A stretch of DNA of 64,000 bases from Sphingomicrobium sp. XHP0239 (GTDB taxonomy: Bacteria > Pseudomonadota > Alphaproteobacteria > Sphingomonadales > Sphingomonadaceae): NCBI RefSeq assembly GCF_039555325.1, contig NZ_CP154608.1:620001-684000 (forward strand). Reading direction: 5' to 3'. Position 1 is the stretch's first letter; every line of letters begins with the position of its first letter. Shown in pieces: positions 27,384 through 35,682 of this stretch. A model generated the notes under the pieces. That model made no database searches, was not told the origin of the DNA, and saw only the letters and a list, made by a program, of their open reading frames with translations. A program made the position numbers and the translations under genes.

Positions 27384-27456
27384 TACATCAGCTTGATCGA
27401 CTCCACACACGATAAGCTGGTTATCGAAAATCGCCAGAACGAAGGAGACGCATTCC

Positions 27457-27621
27457 ATGCAGGATGGGACGAACGACGACTCGGGGATGGTGCGACTGGG
27501 CCAAATGAAGCAACTGCAGTTCGATCAGATCCGTAGGCTGGGCGAGTTGCACAAAGACGGCTTTCTGACAGACGAGGAATACGCGAAAAAGAAAGCCGAA
27601 ATGCTCGAGCGAATTAGATAA
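27457..27621 (+). CDS. 54-residue SHOCT-domain protein
   Basis: Starts MQDGTNDDSG and ends in the SHOCT motif FDQIRRLGELHKDGFLTDEEYAKKKAEMLERI (residues 22-53; quoted in parts IRRLGELHKDGFLTDEEY and KKKAEMLE). The ATG has GAAGGAG 10 bases upstream. SHOCT is a short helical oligomerisation module usually fused to the end of larger proteins, so a stand-alone copy is less usual. The gene lies 92 bases before the rhodopsin gene in the same direction and may be co-transcribed with it. Its role is not known; an interaction or regulatory part for the rhodopsin is only a guess. Confidence 0.8.
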   Translation: MQDGTNDDSGMVRLGQMKQLQFDQIRRLGELHKDGFLTDEEYAKKKAEMLERIR

Positions 27622-27713
27622 GCGCCACCAGCGCCGCGCCCGCAATCGATCGTGTGGGAGCCTTCGCCAGCCACCGGACGTTGGGCGCGAAACGACAGAC
27701 AGGGGTGCAACCG

Positions 27714-28454
27714 ATGACCGAGACGAATTGGCACTGGTTCTATGTGGCATGCATGGCTGCGGGCGCGCTGCTGTTCGTTCTGTGGAGCCGCGATCCCAAG
27801 CGCGTGCCGCAATATGAATATGCCATCGCGATCTTCATCCCCGTCTGGTCGGGGCTGGCCTATACCGCGATGGCACTCGACATGGGTACGATCGAGGTCG
27901 CGGGCCGAACGGTCTATCTCGCCCGCTATCTCGACTGGGTCGTCACGACGCCGCTACTCCTGTTCGCTCTGGGGTCGACCGGCATGTTCTTCCGGCCGCT
28001 CGACAAGACGACGCTGGCGACGTTGATGGGTCTCGACGTCGTCATGATCCTGTCGGGGCTGCTCGCCGATCTGTCGACCGAACCGACGCAGCAGTGGTTC
28101 TGGTACATCACGGGGTGTGTGTGCCTGGCGCTGATCCTGTCGATCCTCTGGGGGCGCGTGAGACGCGAGGCCTATGCGCACAACGAGGAGATCGGGAAAG
28201 CCTATACGAAACTGGCGGGCTATTTCACGCTGCTGTGGTTCGGCTATCCCTTGGTCTGGGCGCTGGGGCCCTCGGGGCTGGGCGTACTGGGCAACGACGT
28301 GGCGCTGTTCGTCATCCTGCCGATCTTCTCCAAGGTCGGTTTCTCGATCTTCGATCTGTACGAATTGCGCAAGCTGGCGCCCAAGTATCCCGATCTGGAC
28401 GAGGAGGATCCCCGCGCGCGGCGGCGCCAGACCGCCGCCGGTTCAGCCGAATAG
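27714..28454 (+). CDS. microbial rhodopsin of the xenorhodopsin / ASR-like clade
   Basis: 246 residues with seven membrane helices. Helix C reads RYLDWVVTTPLLLFA: R71, counter-ion D74, T78 and A85 at the bacteriorhodopsin R82/D85/T89/D96 positions. Helix G reads LPIFSKVGFSIFDLYELRKL: the retinal Schiff-base lysine is K207. The position of bacteriorhodopsin D212 is P203, and D214 lies seven residues after the lysine. Pro in helix G plus this Asp is the signature of Anabaena sensory rhodopsin and of xenorhodopsins such as PoXeR, where the Asp accepts the proton on the cytoplasmic side. An inward light-driven proton pump or a sensor is therefore expected rather than an outward pump. The start at 27714 has an AGGGGTG site. 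No retinal-synthesis gene is in the window. The 3' end overlaps ubiB by 12 bases. Confidence 0.95.
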   Translation: MTETNWHWFYVACMAAGALLFVLWSRDPKRVPQYEYAIAIFIPVWSGLAYTAMALDMGTIEVAGRTVYLARYLDWVVTTPLLLFALGSTGMFFRPLDKTTLATLMGLDVVMILSGLLADLSTEPTQQWFWYITGCVCLALILSILWGRVRREAYAHNEEIGKAYTKLAGYFTLLWFGYPLVWALGPSGLGVLGNDVALFVILPIFSKVGFSIFDLYELRKLAPKYPDLDEEDPRARRRQTAAGSAE

Positions 28455-29975
28455 GGCGACGAGGCCCGCGCCGGCGGATCCTGCGATCAGCGCGGTGAGG
28501 AAATAGCCCAGGAAGTTGGGGCGTTCGATGATCTTCACCTCGGGCAAGGGAGCCGCCGGTGGCGCCCCGCCCTTCTCGGGATAGCTGGCGTCGATCTTGT
28601 CGATGAGGTGCGGCAGCCGCTCGATCGTGCGACGCAGGGCCGTGAGCCGGTCCGCGATCTGCACTTCGGGGCCGAGTTCGGTCCGCATCCAGCCGGCGAG
28701 GAACGGCTCGGAGACTTCCCACATGTTGATGTCGGGATCGAGGCTGACGACCACGCCTTCCTCCATCACCATGGTCTTCTGCAGCAGCAGGAGGTGCGGC
28801 TGGGTCGCCATGTCGAAATCGTGGGTGATGGCGAACAGGCCTTCGAGCATGCGCCCGACGCTGATCTCCTTGACGGGCAGCCCGCGGATGGGTTCGCCGA
28901 CGGCGCGCAGTGCGGTGGCGAATTCATCGACGCTATGGTGCGCAGGAACGTATTGCGCCTCGAAGTGGATCTCGGCGACGCGGCGGTAATTGCCGGTGAT
29001 GAGGCCGTAGAGAATTTCCGCGAGCCAAAGTCGCGCCTGCCGGTCGATACGGCCCATGATCCCGAAATCGACCGCGGCGAGGCGGCCGTCGTCCAGCGCG
29101 ATCAGATTGCCCTGGTGCAGGTCGGCATGGAAGAAGCCGTCGACCACCGCCTGGCGCAGGAACGCCCGGACGAGAACGCGGGCGAGGCGCGGAAGGTCGT
29201 GCCCCTTCTCCACCAGTTGGGCGCGCTTGGTGACCTTGGTCCCTTCGAGCCATTCCATCGTAAGGACGCGGCGCGAGGTGCGGCGCCAGTCGATCTCGGG
29301 GACGTAGAAGCCGGGTTCGGCGACCATGTTCTCCTTGAGCTCGGACGCGCTGGCGGCTTCGCGCTGGAAATCGAGTTCGCGGCGGGTCCACTGGCGGAAC
29401 TGGGCGATGACCTGGCGCGGGCGAAGACGCTCCGCCTCGCCGCCGAAGCCCTCGACCTGCGCGGCGGCCCATTCGTATGTTTCGAGCGCGTCGGCGAACG
29501 TGTCCTCGATCCCGGGGCGCAACACCTTCACCGCGACGGTGCGGCCTTCGGTGGTGACGGCCTTGTGAACCTGCGCGATGGACGCGGCGCCGACGGGGGT
29601 CTCGTCGAATTCGGCATACAGGCTCTCGAGCGGCGCGCCGAGCGCGGTCTCGATCTGGTGGCGAACCTTCGCAAAGGGCGCGGGCGGGAGATCGTCCTGA
29701 AGGAAGCGCAGGTTTTCCGCCGCTTCCTCGCCGACCAGATCGGGACGGGTCGCGAGCGCCTGTCCCAACTTGATGGCGGCGGGGCCGATCTCCTGAAAGG
29801 CGGCGGCATAGTCGGGCGTGGCGGGCTGGCGCGTGCCGAAGCGCGCAATGCGTAGGAGACGGCGGACGTGCGGCGGGGTCAGCGGATCGTTCTCGATCCC
29901 GCGCAAAGCGCCGTGACGGGCGAGCGTGCGTCCCCAGCGCATCAAGCGGGACAGGTGGGTCAGTCGTGTGGCCAT
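28443..29975 (-). CDS. ubiB: UbiB/ABC1-family atypical kinase for ubiquinone synthesis
   Basis: 510 residues from MATRLTHLSRLMRWG. Features are the family-specific KxGQ motif (GPAAIKLGQALATRPDLV), the Ala-rich loop GAASIAQVH, the nucleotide lysine VAVKVLRPG, the ExD and HADLHQGNL motifs, and VDFGIMG. Two hydrophobic helices near the C-terminus (FLGYFLTALIAGSAGAGLVALF) anchor it in the membrane. UbiB is required for coenzyme Q production through an ATPase activity. It follows ubiE by 11 bases on the same strand. Its last codons overlap the convergent rhodopsin gene. Confidence 0.95.
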   Translation of the reverse strand: MATRLTHLSRLMRWGRTLARHGALRGIENDPLTPPHVRRLLRIARFGTRQPATPDYAAAFQEIGPAAIKLGQALATRPDLVGEEAAENLRFLQDDLPPAPFAKVRHQIETALGAPLESLYAEFDETPVGAASIAQVHKAVTTEGRTVAVKVLRPGIEDTFADALETYEWAAAQVEGFGGEAERLRPRQVIAQFRQWTRRELDFQREAASASELKENMVAEPGFYVPEIDWRRTSRRVLTMEWLEGTKVTKRAQLVEKGHDLPRLARVLVRAFLRQAVVDGFFHADLHQGNLIALDDGRLAAVDFGIMGRIDRQARLWLAEILYGLITGNYRRVAEIHFEAQYVPAHHSVDEFATALRAVGEPIRGLPVKEISVGRMLEGLFAITHDFDMATQPHLLLLQKTMVMEEGVVVSLDPDINMWEVSEPFLAGWMRTELGPEVQIADRLTALRRTIERLPHLIDKIDASYPEKGGAPPAAPLPEVKIIERPNFLGYFLTALIAGSAGAGLVALFG

Positions 29976-29986
29976 CGATCGCGCGC

Positions 29987-30736
29987 CTAGACCTTCCAAC
30001 CCGAATGGATCGCGACCAGTCCGCCGAGGATCGGCGTGTGCGAGGTGTTGGCGAACCCGGCGTCGCCGATCATCGCCTCGAACGCGGCCATCCGCGGAAA
30101 GCGGCGGATCGATTCGACCAAGTATTGGTAGCTGTCCGCATCGCCCGCGACGGCTTTTCCGACCCGCGGGATGACATTCTCGGCATAGAGGTCGTAGGCA
30201 TTGCCGAACCCCGGCCACTCGCTGGTCGAGAATTCGAGGCAGTAGAAACGCCCCCCGCGTTTCAGGGTTCGATAGGCTTCCCGCAGCGCTGCGGGGATGT
30301 CGGTGACGTTCCGGATCCCGAAGGCGATGGTATAGGCGTCGTAGGCGTCGTCGGCGGTGTTCAGCGCCTCGGCATTCTCGACCCGCCACGCGAGACCTTC
30401 CAGGCCGCGTTTGCGGGCGCGTGTCCGGCCGACGTCGAGCATATCGGGGTTGATGTCCGCGACGGTGACATCGGCACCGCGCCGCGCCATGCGGAAGGCG
30501 ATATCGCCGGTCCCGCCCGCCATGTCGAGGATCCGCTCGCCGGACCGAGGGGCGACCTTGGCGACGAACCGGTCCTTCCACAGTCGATGCATTCCGCCCG
30601 ACATGAGGTCGTTCATCACGTCGTAGCGCGCCGCGACCGAGGTGAAGACCTCGCCGACGCGGCGGGTTTTCTCCTGGGCCTCGACCGGGGTGTCGCCGAA
30701 CCAGACTTGTCCGTCACTTGTGGGCTTGTCGCTCAT
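29987..30736 (-). CDS. ubiE: UbiE, ubiquinone/menaquinone C-methyltransferase
   Basis: 249 residues. A class I S-adenosylmethionine methyltransferase that methylates the benzoquinol ring. UbiE signatures are FGDTPVEAQEKTRRVGEVFTSVAARYDVMNDLMS in part, DMAGGTGDIAFRMA (SAM loop), and IAFGIRNVTDIPAALREAYR. The first gene of the ubiE-ubiB operon, divergent from mutM. Confidence 0.97.
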   Translation of the reverse strand: MSDKPTSDGQVWFGDTPVEAQEKTRRVGEVFTSVAARYDVMNDLMSGGMHRLWKDRFVAKVAPRSGERILDMAGGTGDIAFRMARRGADVTVADINPDMLDVGRTRARKRGLEGLAWRVENAEALNTADDAYDAYTIAFGIRNVTDIPAALREAYRTLKRGGRFYCLEFSTSEWPGFGNAYDLYAENVIPRVGKAVAGDADSYQYLVESIRRFPRMAAFEAMIGDAGFANTSHTPILGGLVAIHSGWKV

Positions 30737-30796
30737 GCGCCGGTTGCTAGCAGGGCTTGAGGGCAGGGGGAACGGGTCTTACGTCCCGGATCGACC

Positions 30797-31609
30797 ATGC
30801 CCGAGCTTCCCGAAGTCGAAACCACCGTACGTGGGCTGCGCCCGATCTTGGAAGGAGCCACGATCACGCGCGTCGTTCTGCGGCGCGCGGACTTGCGGCG
30901 GCCTTTTCCGGAGGGGCTTGGACAGGCGCTGACGAGTGCGCGCGTCACCGAACTGGCGCGACGGGCGAAATACGGGCTGGTGCGCACCGACCGAGGCGAC
31001 ACGATGATCTTCCATCTGGGGATGTCGGGCCGCTGGCGGATCGATCCCGAGACGTTGGAAACGCACGATCATCTCGTGCTGGAAACCGGGGAAGGGCGCC
31101 GCGTCGCGCTCAACGATCCGCGGCGGTTCGGTTCGATCGACCTGGTGCGTAGCGACGCCGAGGCGTCGTTCGCGGGCTTTGCCGGGATGGGGCCCGAACC
31201 CTTGCCGGTCGTCGATGCGGAAGAATTGCGGGCGCGCCTTGCGGGGAAGAAAGTGGCGATCAAGCTGGCACTGCTCGACCAGCGGGTGATCGCGGGACTG
31301 GGCAATATCTACGTGTGCGAGGCGCTGTTCCGCGCGGGGATCGCGCCCGGACGCAAGGCAGGTAGCGTGAGCAGAATGCGGCTCGAAAGATTGGCGCAGG
31401 CGATCCCCGCGGTGTTGGACGAAGCGATCGCGGCAGGTGGATCGACGCTGCGCGACTATGCCCAGCCCGATGGCGACTTGGGCTATTTCTCCAAGAAGTT
31501 CGACGTGTATGGGCGCGAGGGGAAAGAGTGTCATCGGTGCGGGGCTGCGATCCGACGCCGGGTCCAGGGCGGGCGGTCGACCTTCTATTGCGCCCGGTGC
31601 CAGCGATGA
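30797..31609 (+). CDS. mutM: formamidopyrimidine-DNA glycosylase (MutM/Fpg)
   Basis: 270 residues. N-terminal MPELPEVETTVRGLRP contains the catalytic proline and Glu after removal of Met. H2TH motif: LLDQRVIAGLGNIYVCEALF. The C-terminal zinc finger has CHRCGAAIRRR and FYCARCQ. It excises 8-oxoguanine and ring-opened purines. It lies between the divergent ubiE and rpsT, an order shared by many alphaproteobacteria. Confidence 0.97.
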   Translation: MPELPEVETTVRGLRPILEGATITRVVLRRADLRRPFPEGLGQALTSARVTELARRAKYGLVRTDRGDTMIFHLGMSGRWRIDPETLETHDHLVLETGEGRRVALNDPRRFGSIDLVRSDAEASFAGFAGMGPEPLPVVDAEELRARLAGKKVAIKLALLDQRVIAGLGNIYVCEALFRAGIAPGRKAGSVSRMRLERLAQAIPAVLDEAIAAGGSTLRDYAQPDGDLGYFSKKFDVYGREGKECHRCGAAIRRRVQGGRSTFYCARCQR

Positions 31610-31725
31610 GCGGTCTCGCTTGACCTCATCAGGACATCTTTGTAAGGGAGCGCGCATGCCGGTGCCTGCTCTTGGAGCCTGGGCACCGTTTACTTTTTCA
31701 ACGTACGAGATCGAGGTCATCATCT

Positions 31726-31989
31726 ATGGCGAATTCGCCGCAAGCGCGTAAGCGCATCCGTCGCAACGAGCGCCGCGCGGAAATCAACGGTGCGCGCGTC
31801 AGCCGCATCCGCACCCACATCAAGGCCGTCGAAGCCGCGATCGAGGAAGGCAAGCAGGACGACGCGCAGAAGGCGCTTCGTGCGGCGCAGCCGGAAATCG
31901 CCCGCGGTGTCGCGAAAGGCGTGATGCACAAGAACACCGCGGCGCGGAAGATGAGCCGGCTGTCGAAGCGGGTTGCTGCTCTGGATTAA
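31726..31989 (+). CDS. rpsT: 30S ribosomal protein S20
   Basis: 87 residues, beginning [19 protein letters not shown] and ending [13 protein letters not shown], the standard three-helix S20 pattern with basic patches. The ATG at 31726 follows GAGG by about 10 bases. S20 binds 16S rRNA at the body of the small subunit. A strong terminator follows it, so it is likely its own transcription unit before dnaA. Confidence 0.97.
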   Translation: MANSPQARKRIRRNERRAEINGARVSRIRTHIKAVEAAIEEGKQDDAQKALRAAQPEIARGVAKGVMHKNTAARKMSRLSKRVAALD

Positions 31990-32013
31990 TTTCGTTTCAT
32001 CGCGAAACAGGTG

Positions 32014-32053
32014 ACGGACCGTCGGGAAAGCCCCCGGCGGTCCGTTTCTTTTT
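32014..32053 (+). terminator. intrinsic terminator of rpsT
   Basis: A 13-base stem with one wobble pair (ACGGACCGTCGGG with CCCGGCGGTCCGT, loop of about 6) is followed by TTCTTTTT. It lies 25 bases after the rpsT stop. Confidence 0.9.
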
Positions 32054-32390
32054 GGTGACTGAAAAAAGTCTAGGACTTTCCGCGATTCGTGACTGTGTCG
32101 AGTAGCAGACAGTCCGAAAAAGACCAGAAAACCGCTATAAATCGATTTTCCGCGGCTTTGCGCTGTCAATACCAATTATTTCATCCAAATGAAAAAACGA
32201 GTCTTGAACAGCGGCGCTCAGGGCTCTTAAAACAGCTTCTCCGGCGGCGATTCAGGTCCCCGGGGGGCAAGGTAGAGACGGCAGTCACGGACGCCGCGGC
32301 ACCCAGGTGTCTGCGCGTAACAGAGCCGCTTTGCCTGACGCACATTTGGTCAAGAGGAGGCGCGAGCCAGTGCAAGGCGAGGGAGAAGCT
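32054..32390 (+). promoter_or_regulatory. dnaA upstream region, no origin elements seen
   Basis: The gap from rpsT to dnaA holds the terminator and then about 340 bases with no gene. Positions 32060-32220 are clearly AT-richer (ATAAATCGATTTTCC, AATTATTTCATCCAAATG) and probably hold the dnaA promoter. I looked for TTATCCACA-type DnaA boxes on both strands and found none convincing, so I do not call this oriC. An in-frame GTG at 32307 extends dnaA by 28 codons but lacks a good ribosome-binding site. Confidence 0.4.
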
Positions 32391-33782
32391 ATGCGTCGAC
32401 GCAACGCTCCCGGGTCCGAGCAGGCTCCGTTCGAGGCAGCGTGGGACGAAATCCGTTCCGGCCTTCGCAAGGACCTTGGTGCGCGCACGTTCGACGGCTG
32501 GGTGAAGCCCGCCGAGCTCGGCCGCTTCGATCCCGAAAGCGGATGTCTTCATATCGTGATGCCTTCGCAGTTTATGGCCGATTGGGTGAAGTCCCATTTC
32601 GGCGATCGGATTGCCTTGGCGTGGCGGCACCTCCTGCCGGTGGTTCGCGACGTGAAGCTGGTGCCCGGCGACGGCGCGCCCCGGCCCTCGCCGATGCTGG
32701 TGCTGGAAAATGCGCCCGCCGCTTCTCACGAGACCGCTTCGTCCGCGCCGCGGCATCCGCGACCTAATTTCGACCCGCGCCAGACGTTCGAACATTTCAT
32801 CGTCGGCAAGGCGAACGAGGTTGCGGCGACCGCTTCCCGGACGCTCGCCGATGCCGACCGCGCGACCTTCAACCCGCTGTTCATTCATGGCGGCACGGGC
32901 CGCGGCAAGACCCACCTGCTGCATGCCATCGGTCAACGGTTTCTCGAGCGCAATCCCGATGCGCTGGTCGTGTCGATGTCGGCCGAGAAGTTCATGGTGG
33001 AGTTCGTCACGGCGCTGCGCGAGAACGACACGTTCACCTTCAAGAACCGGCTGCGTTCGGCCGATCTCCTGCTGGTCGACGACGTCCAGTTCATCGCGGG
33101 CAAGGAATCGACCCAGGAAGAATTCTTCCATACGATGAACGAGATCATCACCGCGGGCCGCCGCCTGGTGATCACGTCCGACCGCGCGCCGCAGGATCTC
33201 GACGGGATCGAGCCGCGCATCCTGTCGCGTCTGTCATGGGGGCTGGTCGCGGACATCAACGCGGCGGATTACGAGCTGCGGCTCAATATCCTGCGCGCCA
33301 AGCTGGACCAGTTGACGGGCGTCGAGATGCCCGCCGACGTGATCGACTTCCTCGCGCGTCGCATCACCAATTCGATCCGCGAGCTTGAGGGCGCGCTCAA
33401 CCGCATTGCCGCTTATGCCATGATGACGGGCAAGGACATCGACGTGCCGTTCGTCGAGGAAGTGCTCGCCAATGTGCTGCGCGCTAATCAGCGCCGCATC
33501 TCGATCGACGAGATCCAGACGCGGGTGGCGGCGCATTTCTCGATCCGCAAGGCCGAGATGACGTCGGCACGACGGGCGCGCGAAGTGGCCCGCCCACGGC
33601 AGGTGGCGATGTACCTGTCGAAGCAGCTCACCCCCAAGAGCCTGCCAGATATCGGACGGCGTTTCGGCGGGCGCGACCATACGACCGTGATTCATGCCGT
33701 GAAGCGGATCGAGAGCTTGCGTGCGGCGGATGCGGAACTCGACGCCGATATCCGGATGCTGCAACGTCAGCTCGAGAATTAG
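32391..33782 (+). CDS. dnaA: chromosomal replication initiator DnaA
   Basis: 463 residues from the ATG at 32391, which has GGGAGA six bases upstream. Domain I is residues 1-90 (AWDEIRSGLRKDLGARTFDGWV). A linker follows, then AAA+ domain III with Walker A HGGTGRGKTHLLHA, Walker B LLLVDDVQFI, and sensor ITSDRAPQDL. Domain IV has the DnaA signature with RDHTTVIHAVKRIE, which contacts DnaA boxes. It initiates chromosome replication. The domain II linker is short, as is usual in alphaproteobacteria. Confidence 0.97.
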   Translation: MRRRNAPGSEQAPFEAAWDEIRSGLRKDLGARTFDGWVKPAELGRFDPESGCLHIVMPSQFMADWVKSHFGDRIALAWRHLLPVVRDVKLVPGDGAPRPSPMLVLENAPAASHETASSAPRHPRPNFDPRQTFEHFIVGKANEVAATASRTLADADRATFNPLFIHGGTGRGKTHLLHAIGQRFLERNPDALVVSMSAEKFMVEFVTALRENDTFTFKNRLRSADLLLVDDVQFIAGKESTQEEFFHTMNEIITAGRRLVITSDRAPQDLDGIEPRILSRLSWGLVADINAADYELRLNILRAKLDQLTGVEMPADVIDFLARRITNSIRELEGALNRIAAYAMMTGKDIDVPFVEEVLANVLRANQRRISIDEIQTRVAAHFSIRKAEMTSARRAREVARPRQVAMYLSKQLTPKSLPDIGRRFGGRDHTTVIHAVKRIESLRAADAELDADIRMLQRQLEN

Positions 33783-33848
33783 GCGCGTTTTCGACCGCTT
33801 GCTCCTGACGCCAAAAGCCGCACCCGCGGTGCCGCAGGACGCTCGGAT

Positions 33849-35000
33849 CTAGCTTCCCGCTTCCAGTTCGACATCTACCGCGCGGCGCTCGCCGTCACGG
33901 ATGAGGGTCAGTCGAACGCGCTCGCCGATCGCATAATCGTCCAGCCGTGCGAGCAGATCGCCGACGCGGTCCACTTCCTGCCCGTCGAGCGCGACGATGA
34001 TGTCGCCCGCGGCAACGCCACGGCGCGTGCGGCGGGCGGGCTGGAGACCGGCGCGGGCAGCGGGGCTGCCGCTTTCGACCTGGAGCACGAACACGCCCTC
34101 GATGCCCGAGGCGCGTTTGAGACGCGCATTGAACGCCTCGTCGCTGTCGATCCCGATACTGGGGCGGGCGTAGCGGCCGTTGGCGATCAGCTGCGGCACC
34201 ACGCGCATGACGGTGTCGACCGGCACCGCGAACCCGATGCCGGCATTGGCGCCCGATGGCGAGAAGATGGCGGTGTTGACGCCGATCAGCCGTCCGGCGC
34301 TGTCAAGCAGCGGCCCGCCAGAATTACCGGGGTTGATGGCCGCGTCGGTCTGGATGAGCTGCCGGATGTCGGGCCCGTCGCCGCGCGGGAGCGAGCGTTC
34401 CAGTGCCGACACGATCCCGGTGGTCAGCGTCCAGTCCAGCCCGAAGGGGTTGCCGATCGCAAAGACCGCCTGTCCGACCTGAAGGTCGTTCGACGAACCG
34501 ACGGGGATGCGGGCGGGAGAGGCGAACGCCGAGCCGCCGATCCGCAGGACCGCAAGATCGTGCGCGGGACTGGCGCCGACCAGCTCGGCATCGAATTCGC
34601 GTCCGTCGGCGAGCTGGACCTGGGCGCCGCTCGCGCCTTCGAGCACGTGCCAGTTGGTGATGACATGCCCGCGCTCGTCCCAGACGAAGCCCGAGCCGGA
34701 GCCGCGCGGCACCTGCATCACGTTGCGGCTCATGAAGTCGCGCACGCTTTCGCTGGTCGAGATGGCGACGACCGATTCGCGCGCAGTCTGGAACAGCTGG
34801 ATTGTCGAACGTTCGTCCGCGCCGAGGTCGCCGCGCGGGGTCACGGTACGCGCCTCGGATGGCTGCGCGGGAAGCGACTGGACGGCGGGTTGGGCCGTAA
34901 GAAGGGCGGCAACGGCGATCAGGAGCATGACATTCACCAATACAAGAAAGACCATGAAGGCCCGGTTCTTGTGAATGGAAGTTGAAGCGGAGGGTTTCAC
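33849..35000 (-). CDS. HtrA/DegS-like periplasmic serine protease
   Basis: 383 residues from a GTG start. One N-terminal membrane helix (about 14-36) anchors it, and no cleavage site is evident. The trypsin-like domain carries the triad His in ITNWHVLEG, Asp in AHDLAVLRI and Ser in NPGNSGGPLLD. A single PDZ domain follows (GIEGVFVLQVESGSPAARAGLQ in part, GDIIVALDGQEV). One PDZ plus a membrane anchor is the DegS layout, which suggests an envelope-stress role, but the target is unknown. It is convergent with dnaA. Confidence 0.88.
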   Translation of the reverse strand: MKPSASTSIHKNRAFMVFLVLVNVMLLIAVAALLTAQPAVQSLPAQPSEARTVTPRGDLGADERSTIQLFQTARESVVAISTSESVRDFMSRNVMQVPRGSGSGFVWDERGHVITNWHVLEGASGAQVQLADGREFDAELVGASPAHDLAVLRIGGSAFASPARIPVGSSNDLQVGQAVFAIGNPFGLDWTLTTGIVSALERSLPRGDGPDIRQLIQTDAAINPGNSGGPLLDSAGRLIGVNTAIFSPSGANAGIGFAVPVDTVMRVVPQLIANGRYARPSIGIDSDEAFNARLKRASGIEGVFVLQVESGSPAARAGLQPARRTRRGVAAGDIIVALDGQEVDRVGDLLARLDDYAIGERVRLTLIRDGERRAVDVELEAGS

Positions 35001-35091
35001 GGCACCGACGTAGGAGCCGCGCCGCGGGGTTCAACCATTCGAATGCCCGCCAGCGGCATCCATGGCTCCGCGCTTCATGAAGCGGTCCTGC

Positions 35092-35682
35092 TTAGACGCA
35101 CTCGCCGATCTTTCCCCATCCGACCAGGTTGGACACGTGGAGACCGTCCTCCGTTCTGCCGCCCGATGTGCGAACCTCTTCGCGTTTTTCTGCGGATTCC
35201 AGCCGAGATGCGAGATCGCTGCGCCGTAGCGGATCCTGGACCAGACCGGTTAGGCCGATCCCGTCCGTAAAAATGTAGACGACGTCGGGATCGTAAGTCG
35301 ATGAAACGAGCCAACGCGATCGCGGCGAATGCACGTAGCCCGAACTCAATTCGTGAAGCACCTCAAATTCGACGGGCTCGCCGTCTCGTGTGTCAACGCT
35401 CCAGCTTTGCCCTGCCTCGTAAGGCCCGCATTCCTTTCGCCACATGATGTTGAAGGTTGTGCCGGTGAGACAATTCCATGTTTCCGACCCGCAGTCTTTT
35501 ATGACTCCCGCGCGGTCACTGCCGCGATTAGTTTCCAGTCCACGATGCAAATCGATGAAGATGTGGGGAAGAAGCGCGAAGCGGGTCTCTCGCTCGGCCG
35601 CATGGGAGGGCGCAGCTTGTTGTTGGAATGAAGGCTCTGCGTTTGGCAGAACCAAAGCGACCAGCAGCGATGTGGAGAGCAT
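35092..35682 (-). CDS. exported protein of unknown function
   Basis: 196 residues from MLSTSLLVALVLPNAEPSFQ. A short signal peptide is followed by a mostly polar protein with four cysteines (CGSETWNC, KECGPYEAG, IGECV). I recognise no domain. AAGGTG lies about 7 bases before the ATG. The gene is AT-richer than its neighbours and lies directly behind the amidohydrolase, whose open frame covers its first 155 bases. It may be a recent arrival. Confidence 0.55.
   Translation of the reverse strand: MLSTSLLVALVLPNAEPSFQQQAAPSHAAERETRFALLPHIFIDLHRGLETNRGSDRAGVIKDCGSETWNCLTGTTFNIMWRKECGPYEAGQSWSVDTRDGEPVEFEVLHELSSGYVHSPRSRWLVSSTYDPDVVYIFTDGIGLTGLVQDPLRRSDLASRLESAEKREEVRTSGGRTEDGLHVSNLVGWGKIGECV

Noticed and set aside
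31990..32390. Possible replication origin upstream of dnaA
   Set aside because: AT-rich, but no DnaA-box pattern or 13-mer-type repeats were found on either strand.
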